This document shows, one piece after another, positions 55,028 through 63,894 of a stretch of 64,000 nt of DNA; the stretch's first letter is position 1, and the number at the start of each line of letters is the position of its first letter. The notes below the pieces were generated by a model. That model ran no database searches, was not told the DNA's origin, and saw nothing but the letters and a program-made list of their open reading frames with translations. Source of the stretch: Streptobacillus moniliformis DSM 12112 (lineage in GTDB: Bacteria > Fusobacteriota > Fusobacteriia > Fusobacteriales > Leptotrichiaceae); contig NC_013515.1 in assembly GCF_000024565.1 (NCBI RefSeq), positions 1,346,497 through 1,410,496 of the forward strand, in the 5' to 3' direction. A program made the translations under genes and the position numbers.

Positions 55028-55219
55028 CTATTTTCCAGTTTTTTCTGTTAAGATTGTTTTCATTCTAGCTATATCTCTTTTTACTTTTCTAATTTGTGCT
55101 GTGTTTTGTAATTGTCCAAGAGTTTTTTGTAGCTTTAAATTAAACAATTCGTGTTTCAATTCTTTTACTTGTGATTCTAACTGATTTAAATCTAAATCTC
55201 TAACTTCTTTAACTGTCAT
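55028..55219 (-). CDS. rpmC: 50S ribosomal protein L29
   Basis: 63 residues. Two helices with ELKHELFNLKLQKTLGQL, then QIRKVKRDIARMKT, the L29 signature. It lies at the exit tunnel next to L23. Its first base overlaps the rplP stop. Confidence 0.94.
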   Translation of the reverse strand: MTVKEVRDLDLNQLESQVKELKHELFNLKLQKTLGQLQNTAQIRKVKRDIARMKTILTEKTGK

Positions 55220-55641
55220 TACTTATCACCACCTACTTCTTTTCTTACGAATTTAACTTTGATAGGTAGTTTGTGTCCAGCTTTTCTTAATGCTTCTTTG
55301 GCTTTCTCTTCAGATACTCCTCCAACTTCAAACATTACTTTACCAGTTTTAACAACTGCTACCCAACCTTCAGCGTTACCTTTACCTTTACCCATTCTTG
55401 TTCCTTCAGGTCTTTTTGTATAAGGTTTATCAGGGAAAATTCTTATCCAAATTTTTCCTTCTCTTTTAAATGTTCTATTTATTGTAATACGGCATGCTTC
55501 TATTTGTCTTGAAGTAATCCAACCAAATTCTTTTGCAGCTAATCCGAAATCTCCAAATGCTACATAATTACCTTTAGTTGCAATACCACCCATGCTTCCT
55601 CTAAATTGTTTTCTATATTTAGTTCTCTTAGGTATTAACAC
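55219..55641 (-). CDS. rplP: 50S ribosomal protein L16
   Basis: 140 residues from GTG 55641, which overlaps the rpsC stop as [17 protein letters not shown] and [17 protein letters not shown] with RMGKGKG are L16 signatures. L16 sits near the A-site tRNA elbow. Confidence 0.96.
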   Translation of the reverse strand: MLIPKRTKYRKQFRGSMGGIATKGNYVAFGDFGLAAKEFGWITSRQIEACRITINRTFKREGKIWIRIFPDKPYTKRPEGTRMGKGKGNAEGWVAVVKTGKVMFEVGGVSEEKAKEALRKAGHKLPIKVKFVRKEVGGDK

Positions 55642-56300
55642 TATTTTGTTCCCCCTTCCTTCTTAGTAGGTAAAACTTCTCCATTAAAGATCCATACTTT
55701 AATCCCTAATGCTCCATATGTTGTATGAGCTGTTGCTGTTGCATAATCAACATCTGCTCTTAATGTATGTAATGGTACTCTACCTGATAAAGTCCATTCA
55801 CTTCTAGCTATTTCTGCTCCGTTTAATCTTCCTGAAGTCATTACTTTAATTCCTAATACTCCAGCTTTTTCAGCTCTTTGAATTGCTTGTTGTACTGCTC
55901 TTTTGTATGCCACACGTTTTTCAATAGCTGTTGCAATACTTTCTGCTACTAATTGTGCATCTCTATTAGGGTTTTTAATTTCTAAAGCTTTAACAAAAAC
56001 TTTTTTCCCTGTCATATTTTCTAGTTTTGCTCTTAATGCTGTGATTTCTGCACCTTTTCTACCAATTAATACTGCTGCTTTTCCAGTTGAAACTATTATA
56101 GTTATTTCATTTTCAGAAACTCTTTCAATAGCTATTGAAGAAATTCCAGCTTGGTAGTAGTTTTTCTTAATATATTCTCTTATTTTTAAATCTTCATGAA
56201 AATTATTTAAATATTCTTTTCCTTTTCTGGCAAACCATTTTGAATCCCACGTTTTAACGATACCGATTCTCATACCTCTAGGATCTACTTTTTGTCCCAC
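55641..56300 (-). CDS. rpsC: 30S ribosomal protein S3
   Basis: 219 residues. [14 protein letters not shown], the KH domain with [14 protein letters not shown] and GRKGAEI, and [20 protein letters not shown] are S3 hallmarks. It forms the mRNA entry site with S4 and S5. Confidence 0.96.
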   Translation of the reverse strand: MGQKVDPRGMRIGIVKTWDSKWFARKGKEYLNNFHEDLKIREYIKKNYYQAGISSIAIERVSENEITIIVSTGKAAVLIGRKGAEITALRAKLENMTGKKVFVKALEIKNPNRDAQLVAESIATAIEKRVAYKRAVQQAIQRAEKAGVLGIKVMTSGRLNGAEIARSEWTLSGRVPLHTLRADVDYATATAHTTYGALGIKVWIFNGEVLPTKKEGGTK

Positions 56301-56322
56301 AGACTTACCTCCTTATATACTC

Positions 56323-56655
56323 TTATTTTACATCCACTTCAACAGTTATATGTGCAAGTGGTTTTCTTATAATATCTGCTCTTCCCATTGCTCTTGGGTT
56401 CATTCTCTTTAGTACAGGCCCTTTATCTATTAACACTTTTGAAACTATTAAGTTTTCAGGGTTTAATCCTAAATTGTGTTCTGCATTTGCAATTGCAGAT
56501 CTTAATGTTTTTTCTATTAATGGAGCTGCTTTTTTATTTGTAAATCTTAAAATGTTTAATGCTTCTAATGCATCTTTTCCTCTGATTACATCAGCTACTA
56601 ATCTAGCTTTTTGAGGACTTAATCTTTGATAACGTAATTTAGCTATTGCTGGCAT
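56323..56655 (-). CDS. rplV: 50S ribosomal protein L22
   Basis: 110 residues. [17 protein letters not shown] and a tunnel-lining loop ending [19 protein letters not shown] are the L22 pattern. Its hairpin lines the exit tunnel; macrolide-related changes map to this tip. Confidence 0.95.
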   Translation of the reverse strand: MPAIAKLRYQRLSPQKARLVADVIRGKDALEALNILRFTNKKAAPLIEKTLRSAIANAEHNLGLNPENLIVSKVLIDKGPVLKRMNPRAMGRADIIRKPLAHITVEVDVK

Positions 56656-56703
56656 GCGTTTTCTCCTTTCATATAAAGTTAACTAAAATATTTATGTTAA
56701 GTT

Positions 56704-56967
56704 TTATTTTTTCTTATCTTTACCATGTCCATGGTAAGTTCTTGTTGGAGCAAATTCTCCAAGTTTATGTCCAACCATTTCCTCAGTTACATACACAGGT
56801 ATATGTTTTTTACCGTTATAAACTGCAAATGTATATCCTATGAATTGTGGAAATATAGTTGATCTTCTTGACCATGTTTTAATAACCGCTTTATTTGATC
56901 CTTGTGCTTCTATTTTTTTGAATAAATATTGATCAGCAAAAGGTCCTTTTTTTAATGAACGAGCCAT
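56704..56967 (-). CDS. rpsS: 30S ribosomal protein S19
   Basis: 87 residues. [13 protein letters not shown] and [26 protein letters not shown] are family blocks. It forms the 30S head with S13 and S14. Gap to rplV is 48 bp. Confidence 0.95.
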   Translation of the reverse strand: MARSLKKGPFADQYLFKKIEAQGSNKAVIKTWSRRSTIFPQFIGYTFAVYNGKKHIPVYVTEEMVGHKLGEFAPTRTYHGHGKDKKK

Positions 56968-56994
56968 TTTTCCTCCTTACTTTATAACATTAAT

Positions 56995-57822
56995 CTATTT
57001 TTTTCTCTTTCTTACGATGAATTTATCAGAGTTTTTCTTACCTCTAGTTTTCTTACCTAAAGCAGGTTTACCCCAAGGAGTAACTGGTGCTTTTCTTCCT
57101 ATAGGTGATCTTCCTTCTCCCCCTCCGTGTGGGTGATCTACTGGGTTCATTACTGATCCTCTTACATGTGGTTTTCTACCTAAGTGTCTATTTCTTCCAG
57201 CTTTTCCTAAAGAAACTAATAAGTGTTCAGAGTTTCCAATAACACCAACTGTTGCAAAACATTCTTTGTGAATTAATCTTAATTCTCCTGATGGTAATTC
57301 AACATGGCAGTAAGTTCCTTCTTTAGCAACTAGTCTTGCTGAAGTTCCTGCTGATCTTGCAAGTTGACCACCTTTACCTGGAATTAATTCAACATTGTGT
57401 ATTAATGTCCCTACTGGTAAATCTTTTAATTTTAGTGCATTCCCTGGTTTGATATCTGCATTTTCTCCTGAAACTACAATATCACCTTTTTTTAATCCAC
57501 TTGGAGCTAAAATATATCTTTTTTCTCCATCTACATAATGTAATAAAGCAATATTTGCTGTTCTGTTAGGATCATATTCTATACTTGCAACTTTTGCAGG
57601 TATTCCTAATTTGTTTCTTTTCCAATCGATTACTCTGTATAATCTCTTGTGTCCTTTGTGTCTGTTTCTTCCTGTTCTGTGTCCATAGTTGTCAATCCCA
57701 TAAGATGAGTTTAATGGTTCAACTAATGTTTTTTCAGGTCTAACTTTGTCTAACTCTGTATTTACTAATATAGACATATGCCGAGTCCCACTAGTAATCG
57801 GTTTTAATTTTTTAATAGGCAT
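56995..57822 (-). CDS. rplB: 50S ribosomal protein L2
   Basis: 275 residues, normal length. [12 protein letters not shown] and the C-terminal [19 protein letters not shown] surround the peptidyl-transferase-linked His. L2 is required for subunit association and peptide transfer. It opens the ribosomal operon here, with GGAGGG SD and an own promoter and leader. The usual S10, L3, L4 and L23 genes before it are missing from this locus. Confidence 0.96.
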   Translation of the reverse strand: MPIKKLKPITSGTRHMSILVNTELDKVRPEKTLVEPLNSSYGIDNYGHRTGRNRHKGHKRLYRVIDWKRNKLGIPAKVASIEYDPNRTANIALLHYVDGEKRYILAPSGLKKGDIVVSGENADIKPGNALKLKDLPVGTLIHNVELIPGKGGQLARSAGTSARLVAKEGTYCHVELPSGELRLIHKECFATVGVIGNSEHLLVSLGKAGRNRHLGRKPHVRGSVMNPVDHPHGGGEGRSPIGRKAPVTPWGKPALGKKTRGKKNSDKFIVRKRKK

Positions 57823-57851
57823 ATCTTCCCTCCAATTTCTAATTTTTTTAT

Positions 57852-57902
57852 GTACACCTTTACCTCGTGTGCACCTTGTAAATGCATAAAAATAAGGCGT
57901 AC
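57852..57902 (-). promoter_or_regulatory. structured leader of the rplB operon
   Basis: The minus-strand transcript has GUACGCCUU (57894-57902) that can pair with AAGGUGUAC (57852-57860), a 9-bp stem with one G-U pair, enclosing 33 nt that include a UGCA/UGCA pair. It ends 29 nt before the ATG. It could be a ribosomal-protein autoregulatory site; no known leader was recognised. Confidence 0.5.
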
Positions 57903-57944
57903 TTCGACCTATAATTTATAGCAATTTATCTTGCTAACTTAGTT

Positions 57945-57973
57945 AGTATATCATATTCAGCATTAAAAATCTA
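57945..57973 (-). promoter_or_regulatory. putative promoter of the rplB operon
   Basis: TAGATT (57968-57973), 17 bp, TATACT (57945-57950), giving a leader of about 115 nt before rplB. The -35 is weak but this is the only good -10 between the upstream terminator and rplB. Confidence 0.5.
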
Positions 57974-57992
57974 GTATTTTTTTACAAAAAAA

Positions 57993-58022
57993 TGAGAATT
58001 TCATAAAGTTTAGAAATTCTCA
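57993..58022 (-). terminator. intrinsic terminator after the autotransporter gene
   Basis: TGAGAATTTC / GAAATTCTCA 10-bp stem with a 10-nt loop, then TTTTTTTG on the minus strand. It separates the autotransporter from the rplB promoter. Confidence 0.85.
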
Positions 58023-58036
58023 CTAATTTCAAAATA

Positions 58037-60649
58037 TTATCTTAATTTATATTGCACACCAAATTCTGCTCCATTTGCTCTGTAACCAGCCTCATTAAAT
58101 CTATGAACTATATTTACCCACATACTTAATCTATCATTAACATTCATCTCTCTTAATCCCCACTTTAATTCAAATGTGTTCTTGTTATTATTATATAAAT
58201 ACTCTTCCTTTTCTACTCTAACTCCTACCAACCTTGTATCATAAATCCAATTAAACTCTAAATATGGATTTATGTTTTTAAAATGAGTAAATAATGTAAG
58301 ATTAGTCCCCAGTCTTGATTTAATATTTGAATTACCAAAATATTTTACATCTTCATCATATTTAAGTCCTGTATTAAATATATGAGAATATATTAACTGC
58401 CAATAATGACTAGAATGTAATCTCATCTTACCTATATACATATCTCCTCTTGTCCCTATTTCTAAAGACGCTTTTAATGCATGATTTATATATCTTAACT
58501 CATTTTTTATAGCTATCCTATTTTTTAAATACATATAGTTTAACCAACTATCTACATACCAATTATTATTCTTAAATGTTCCATATATACCAAGTCCAAA
58601 TGCATTAGTTTTACCTAAATTATTTGCTTTATCGAAACCAACATTTCCAAATACACCATATTTATATGTTCTATCTTTAATATTACTTTCTACTAAATCA
58701 TAACCCATAAAGATATTACTCGTATTACTTTTTATAGGTAAATTAAATTTATTATCACCTGATAATATATTATTAGAATATATCTTAGATAGTTTAGTCC
58801 ATAGTTTTTTATTAGCTATACTTTCATTATGATCATTAAATGTTAAATTAAATTCATTTCTTGCATTATTAGTAGAATTTAATATTATTCCTATTATAGG
58901 CATATTATATGTCTGATTTAAATACCAATCATTACCTTCTAAATTTAACCCATATTTATATATACCGTATTCTGAATTTAATAAGGTAAAAGCATCTTTT
59001 GTTGAACTTTTAGTTTCTATTAATTTTAACTTATTTTTCATTCTCTTATCTAATGTGGAGTTAGGATTTGAAATCTCTACTCCTGTACTTCCATTTACTG
59101 AGCCATCTAGTTTAAGCTTATCTGATTTTAGTTCATCTATATATGTTCTCATTAGTAGTTTAGAGTTTTCTCCTATATAGTTTCCTTTAATACTGAGATT
59201 ACTCGTATTATCTTTACTATTTAAAAAGCTAATCAAACCTTTATTTACAAATTTATCTTCTACTTCTATATTTGAAGCTTCTAATACATTAATAGTTGAT
59301 CTTTCATTATTAGTGAACTTTTTAGTTTTTAACTTAGCTTTTCTAATAGATGGATTACTATTTTCAACTAATATTTCATTGTTCACTTTGTATTCTTCAT
59401 TAATAAACTCCCATTTAGAACTATCTAAATGTAATTTCTCAAATTCTTTAAATTTATTACTATCTGTTATTTTACCCTCACCTATTAATCTTAAAGTATC
59501 ATTATCTCCTTCAGTACTATCTAATTCTCCTGTTACATTATCCATTGATTTTATAGTAACTATAGTTTCCTTAAATCCTTTTCTTGATAAAAGTAAATTA
59601 CCCTCTAATACTCCATTTTGTAAATTAACTCTTAAAGGGGATATTTCTTCCTTTTTATCATCTATATTTGAAGAAGGATCTTCAATAATCATATTACCTT
59701 TAATTTTACCATTATTATCTATTTTTCCCCTTAGAGCATAAAGTTGAAAATCATTTTCCGTTTCTATAGTTCCAAAATTTTGAAAATTCATATTTAACAC
59801 AGACATCATATGAGCACTCGCATCCTTTATAACTCCAGTTTTTGTATTTAAAAAAATACTTTCTCTATCATCATTAATATCAAGATCTGTGTTTTGAATA
59901 TATAGTTCACCTTTTATTGTTCCAGAATTTACTATCCTTGAAACAGCTGTATTTACATCAACAAATAGCCCGTTGTTAATTGTTCCCTCATTTTTTAAAC
60001 TTAAATCCCCAGCACCAGCCATTTTAAAATTTTTTATTATACCATGTTTTCCATTTATTATACTTCCAGTATTTTGAGAAACAAAACTAAGAGTTTCTAT
60101 CATTCCATAATTATCTAAAAAAGCTAATTTCTCTGCTCCTATTCCAAGACTACCTTTTAGTACTGAATTTTCTGAATTAACATAATGGACATATGGGGCA
60201 TTTAAATCTAAAGCACTACCCTCTCCTTTTTGAGTTATTTCCTTATTATTTATTACATAAACTAATTTCCTATAATGAACCTCATCTATAACTTTGTCTT
60301 TTTGAAAAGTTTCTTTTCCACCTAAAATTATTTCTTTTGAACTCGAGATATTTGCATTATTCTCAAATATAAGACTATTAGCATTTGCATTTGAATTTAC
60401 AATAACTTCACTTGATGATATATCTTCATTTATTATTATATTACCATTTTTACCATCTTTTACACGAAAGGTATCTCCTGTTTTTTCTACTCCATCTTCA
60501 TCATATATTATCTGCTTTTCAATTTCCTCTATTTTTTCAAAATCTTTTTTTATCATTTCATCAACAATTTTTTCAGTAGATTGTTCAGAATTAGAAATAA
60601 TTGAAAATGATGTTAAAAAAATAAACAAAAATATACCTTTTCTATACAT
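58037..60649 (-). CDS. classical (type Va) autotransporter
   Basis: 870 residues. The signal peptide is in MYRKGIFLFIFLTSFSIISN. A passenger of about 30-580 with regular beta-helix-like turns (NEGTINNGLFVD, SGTIKGELYIQN) follows. The C-terminal barrel is about 600-870: GVFGNVGFDKAN, WYVDSWLNYMYLKNR and a terminal FGVQYKLR. The last residue is Arg, not Phe or Trp. It could be an adhesin or protease carrier; no catalytic motif was seen. SD AAGGAG; promoter with a G9 tract (separate entry). It is not cotranscribed with rplB because of a terminator. Confidence 0.82.
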   Translation of the reverse strand: MYRKGIFLFIFLTSFSIISNSEQSTEKIVDEMIKKDFEKIEEIEKQIIYDEDGVEKTGDTFRVKDGKNGNIIINEDISSSEVIVNSNANANSLIFENNANISSSKEIILGGKETFQKDKVIDEVHYRKLVYVINNKEITQKGEGSALDLNAPYVHYVNSENSVLKGSLGIGAEKLAFLDNYGMIETLSFVSQNTGSIINGKHGIIKNFKMAGAGDLSLKNEGTINNGLFVDVNTAVSRIVNSGTIKGELYIQNTDLDINDDRESIFLNTKTGVIKDASAHMMSVLNMNFQNFGTIETENDFQLYALRGKIDNNGKIKGNMIIEDPSSNIDDKKEEISPLRVNLQNGVLEGNLLLSRKGFKETIVTIKSMDNVTGELDSTEGDNDTLRLIGEGKITDSNKFKEFEKLHLDSSKWEFINEEYKVNNEILVENSNPSIRKAKLKTKKFTNNERSTINVLEASNIEVEDKFVNKGLISFLNSKDNTSNLSIKGNYIGENSKLLMRTYIDELKSDKLKLDGSVNGSTGVEISNPNSTLDKRMKNKLKLIETKSSTKDAFTLLNSEYGIYKYGLNLEGNDWYLNQTYNMPIIGIILNSTNNARNEFNLTFNDHNESIANKKLWTKLSKIYSNNILSGDNKFNLPIKSNTSNIFMGYDLVESNIKDRTYKYGVFGNVGFDKANNLGKTNAFGLGIYGTFKNNNWYVDSWLNYMYLKNRIAIKNELRYINHALKASLEIGTRGDMYIGKMRLHSSHYWQLIYSHIFNTGLKYDEDVKYFGNSNIKSRLGTNLTLFTHFKNINPYLEFNWIYDTRLVGVRVEKEEYLYNNNKNTFELKWGLREMNVNDRLSMWVNIVHRFNEAGYRANGAEFGVQYKLR

Positions 60650-60701
60650 TATTATCTCCTTTTTACCATTTTGTTATTTTTTTATCAATATTATTAATAA
60701 C

Positions 60702-60731
60702 AGTATACCCCCCCCCAGAACATTTTGTCAA
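60702..60731 (-). promoter_or_regulatory. G9-tract promoter of the autotransporter (putative phase-variable)
   Basis: Minus strand: TTGACA (60726-60731), nine bases AAATGTTCT, nine G (60708-60716), TATACT (60702-60707). The spacer is 18 bp; eight Gs would give 17. Same design as the promoter at 26401-26432. Confidence 0.8.
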
Positions 60732-60752
60732 CATCAAATACTAAATAAAAAA

Positions 60753-60780
60753 GACAACTAAGATTTCACTCTTAATTGCC
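60753..60780 (-). terminator. intrinsic terminator after the EIIC gene
   Basis: GGCAATTAAGA / TCTTAGTTGTC 11-bp stem with two G-U pairs and a 6-nt loop, followed by TTTTTTATTT on the minus strand. Confidence 0.7.
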
Positions 60781-60800
60781 TTTATTTACTTTTAAAAAAT

Positions 60801-61853
60801 TTAATTTTCAAACTTATATATCTCTGCCTTATATACCTTCAATACTTTTGTGTATACAATATGAGATATTAAAGCTACTCCGAATGGAACTACAAAGTAA
60901 GCTATAATTACAAAAGTTAAGGCTTTTAATCCAGTTATTCCATTTACTGCATAATCACTCATGGCTTTAATTGGTCCTACAAGTCCAACAAATCCAAATC
61001 CTGAACTTACTTTATCCCCTGTTATACCTAAAATTCTTACAACTAAACCTGATATAGAAGAAGTTGTTAAAATAGGTAAAATCATTATAGGGTTTTTAAC
61101 TATATTAGGCATCATCATTTTCATTCCACCCATACCAACTGCTATAGTAACTCCAGCCTTATTTACTGCCCATGATCCTATTACTAACACAGCTGCTGTT
61201 GCTGATACTCCAATATTTGCGGAACCACTTGCAAGACCTGAAAGTCCTATTGCAATACCTATAGCCACTGTAGAAATAGGCGATACTATTAGTATAGAAA
61301 ATGACATAGCAATTAAAATACACATTAATATTGGTTGTAATGTAGTAAATGAATTAATACCATAACCTATAGTAGTTGAAATATGTTTTACATAAGGCAA
61401 CATTAATAATCCTAAAAACCCTACTCCTACTCCAACTATTATTGGTTGTAAAACTATAGTTAATGATCCTAATTTTTCTCCTAAAAGCATAGTAACATAA
61501 GCTGCTATACCTGCAATAAGCATAACATTAATTAAATCTCCTAACCCTATTTTTAAAACTCCATCTACTCTAACTAAAGCACCTGAAGCTATCCAAGTAG
61601 CAGACATAATTATAGCTGATTTCATAGGATTAAATCCAAATTGTAAACCTACTAAAAATCCTATCATAGGAGCAACCAACCATTGAATGTCAACACAAAT
61701 TTGTCTTAAAATCCCAAAAACAGGATTAAATTGTTCTAAATAACCAAATAATCCCCCTAATACTGCATTAGGTATTAATCCAACTACTATACCTATAGCT
61801 GTACCATTTAATACTTTCATTATAAACTGTTTCATAGTCATATCTTTCATCAT
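60801..61853 (-). CDS. PTS_EIIC_2-family membrane transporter subunit
   Basis: 350 residues with nine or ten hydrophobic segments. Segments such as LIPNAVLGGLFGYL, APMIGFLVGLQFGFNPMKS and the Gly-rich VGMGGMKMMMPNIVKNP match the PTS_EIIC_2 type, an EIIC variant often found alone, without EIIA or EIIB. No PTS partner is here. It overlaps the reductase gene upstream by 1 nt, so the pair is probably one functional unit. Substrate unknown. Confidence 0.75.
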   Translation of the reverse strand: MMKDMTMKQFIMKVLNGTAIGIVVGLIPNAVLGGLFGYLEQFNPVFGILRQICVDIQWLVAPMIGFLVGLQFGFNPMKSAIIMSATWIASGALVRVDGVLKIGLGDLINVMLIAGIAAYVTMLLGEKLGSLTIVLQPIIVGVGVGFLGLLMLPYVKHISTTIGYGINSFTTLQPILMCILIAMSFSILIVSPISTVAIGIAIGLSGLASGSANIGVSATAAVLVIGSWAVNKAGVTIAVGMGGMKMMMPNIVKNPIMILPILTTSSISGLVVRILGITGDKVSSGFGFVGLVGPIKAMSDYAVNGITGLKALTFVIIAYFVVPFGVALISHIVYTKVLKVYKAEIYKFEN

Positions 61854-62788
61854 TATCCTCCAATTAATACACTTTCTCTTCCATGAACTAAAATAGTTAT
61901 TAAATCACAGAAACTTGTATCTAATCCATATTCTTTACCTTTTTTAGATACATATCCATTTAAATAATCTATTTCTGTAAGTCTTCTTTTTTGAATTAAA
62001 TCTTGATGCATAGATGGATAATGTTTTACCCCTTGAAACTCTTCTGTTGTAAACCAACAAACTAAATTTGTAATTTCTTCAACATCTAATGTAGTTCCTT
62101 CTTTTTTTGCAACTGCTGCAAATTCTTCTACAATTTTACCTAATAATTCTCTTGATTTTTCAATCTTTCCTAACTGTAACATATTACAATCAAGTAAAGC
62201 ACAACATGCATTCATAGTTCCATTAATACATGCTTTTCTCCAAATAGAAAATAAGATATCTTCAGAATATACTGTAGGTAATCCTGAATTATTAATACAT
62301 TCTACAACCTTAATTGCATTTTCTTTCCCTGCTTCTGAAATATTTTGAATTTCTGTTTTACCATAATTAGTTACTTCAAACATTCCAGCACCTTTCATAC
62401 CAGCTGTTAAAACTGTAACTCCCATTAAAATTTGTTCAGGTTTAACAAATTCTTTTAATGTGTCTATATGCCCTAATCCATTTAATAAACATAATACACT
62501 TGTTTTTTCACTAATTAAATGTTTAACATCATTTAACATTTGTTTTAATTGCATAGATTTAGTAAATACTACTATTAAATCTGCACTTTCTTTATAACCA
62601 GAAGGTAAATATGCTTCTGCTTTAATATTTTCTTCTACTCCAAGATTTTTAAAGTTGATTCCATTTTTATTAATAGCCTCAACATTTTCTTGCCATAAAT
62701 CTAAAAAAATTACTTCATTTCCTGATTTTTTTAACATAGATCCATAAGTTGCACCCATAGCTCCAGTTCCTGCTATAATTATTTTCAT
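61853..62788 (-). CDS. 2-dehydropantoate 2-reductase (PanE/ApbA family)
   Basis: 311 residues. GTGAMGATYG (residues 7-16) is the NADPH-binding motif, and FTKSMQL, LNGLGH and WRKACINGTMNACCALLDCN are family blocks with the catalytic Lys near residue 189. The family reduces ketopantoate to pantoate; some members act on other 2-oxo acids. It is the first gene of the pair with EIIC, and no other pantothenate genes are adjacent, so the substrate is not certain. Confidence 0.8.
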   Translation of the reverse strand: MKIIIAGTGAMGATYGSMLKKSGNEVIFLDLWQENVEAINKNGINFKNLGVEENIKAEAYLPSGYKESADLIVVFTKSMQLKQMLNDVKHLISEKTSVLCLLNGLGHIDTLKEFVKPEQILMGVTVLTAGMKGAGMFEVTNYGKTEIQNISEAGKENAIKVVECINNSGLPTVYSEDILFSIWRKACINGTMNACCALLDCNMLQLGKIEKSRELLGKIVEEFAAVAKKEGTTLDVEEITNLVCWFTTEEFQGVKHYPSMHQDLIQKRRLTEIDYLNGYVSKKGKEYGLDTSFCDLITILVHGRESVLIGG

Positions 62789-62914
62789 ACTTCAAATTTT
62801 TGTGATAAAAATCACATTCTCCTTTCAATTTTTATCTGTAACATGATTATATCATTAAAAAAAAGTATGTTGCAACAAAAAAATGAATATTAAATTCAAG
62901 ATTTTTCATAAATC

Positions 62915-63292
62915 TTAAAAAACACAATTATTAAATAATAAACTCTTATTAAAGCCTTCTAATTTTTTCATTACCTCTATATATTTTAAACCATATTCTA
63001 CTTTTAAATCCCCTATTTCCTTATGCAATGCCTTTTTGTATATTATAGCTTGTTTATGAACTCTAATATATGATAATTTGTTAAGATTTAATTTTGGATA
63101 TTTTTCAGGATCTATTTCTATATCATATTCTGGATTAAAATATTGTTTTTTAGTTATTGTTGAAACAGGTAATATTATACAATCATTATCATTAGTTTCT
63201 CCTATAACTAAAACTGGTCTTTCTTTAAGTCCTTTTCTTCTACTCCCTATATCAAAATACGGGAAAAGTGCAATAAATATTTTACCTATCAT
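62915..63292 (-). CDS. PemK/MazF-type toxin
   Basis: 125 residues from ATG 63292; GGGAG is 6 nt upstream and the frame opens further upstream only inside the partner gene. GKIFIALFPYFDIGSRRKGLKERPVLVIGE has the RPVLVI core of the MazF/PemK fold, and CIILPVSTITKK the second strand block. MazF-type toxins cleave mRNA or tRNA at short sites. The 60-residue tail after the fold is helical and may be for partner binding. Overlaps the Panacea gene by 11 nt, so a toxin-antitoxin pair. Confidence 0.75.
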   Translation of the reverse strand: MIGKIFIALFPYFDIGSRRKGLKERPVLVIGETNDNDCIILPVSTITKKQYFNPEYDIEIDPEKYPKLNLNKLSYIRVHKQAIIYKKALHKEIGDLKVEYGLKYIEVMKKLEGFNKSLLFNNCVF

Positions 63293-63776
63293 TTTCATCT
63301 CCCTTATGGTCATTAAATTCATCACAATACATATCCCAATAAGTATCATAAAGTCTTTCTTTTTCATCAAAAATTAAATTAACATCTATATTATTAACAC
63401 TCCTTTCATTTTCTAATAATCCTTTTCTTGCAAGTTTCCAAGCCCTTTCTTTATGTGTTAGATTTATAAGTTTACTCGAAGAATACAAACCATATTTTAT
63501 TATAACATTATTGATTATATATTTATTAAAGGTTTTTAAATTATAGTTTTGCTTATTCACACTCCTATTCCTATATCCATTTCTTACTTTAATTGATACT
63601 GGTCCCAATCTCCAAGCTTTCATTTTCTCAATAAACAATAAATTTCCTGTATAAAGTATTGATTCTTTTTGAGTGAAATATATAAGTTTTTGTAATTTTA
63701 TCTCATCTATATTTTCACTATACATCTCTTTATATCTTTTCACAATAAATCTAGCAACCTCAATAATTTTCTCCAC
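63282..63776 (-). CDS. Panacea-domain (SocA/DUF4065-like) antitoxin
   Basis: 164 residues from GTG 63776, with GGTGGTGAT placed correctly just upstream; an ATG at 63791 would put that SD inside the gene. KLQKLIYFTQKESILYTG and MKAWRLGPVS are the signatures of the Panacea domain (LxKLLYf…, W..GPV). Panacea proteins are known antitoxins that neutralise very different toxins. It precedes and overlaps the MazF-type toxin, the usual antitoxin-toxin order. Confidence 0.8.
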   Translation of the reverse strand: MEKIIEVARFIVKRYKEMYSENIDEIKLQKLIYFTQKESILYTGNLLFIEKMKAWRLGPVSIKVRNGYRNRSVNKQNYNLKTFNKYIINNVIIKYGLYSSSKLINLTHKERAWKLARKGLLENERSVNNIDVNLIFDEKERLYDTYWDMYCDEFNDHKGDENDR

Positions 63777-63867
63777 TGTATCACCACCCATTAATATTAT
63801 ATCTCATAAATTAAAAAATGCAAATACTTTTTAATGTTTTTTTATATATTTTTAATTAAAATAAAAA

Positions 63868-63887
63868 CATGCACAAAATTGTGCATG
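63868..63887 (-). terminator. intrinsic terminator after the aldo/keto reductase gene
   Basis: CATGCAC / GTGCATG 7-bp stem with a 6-nt loop, then TTTTTATTTTA on the minus strand. Confidence 0.8.
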
Positions 63888-63894
63888 CAATTAT

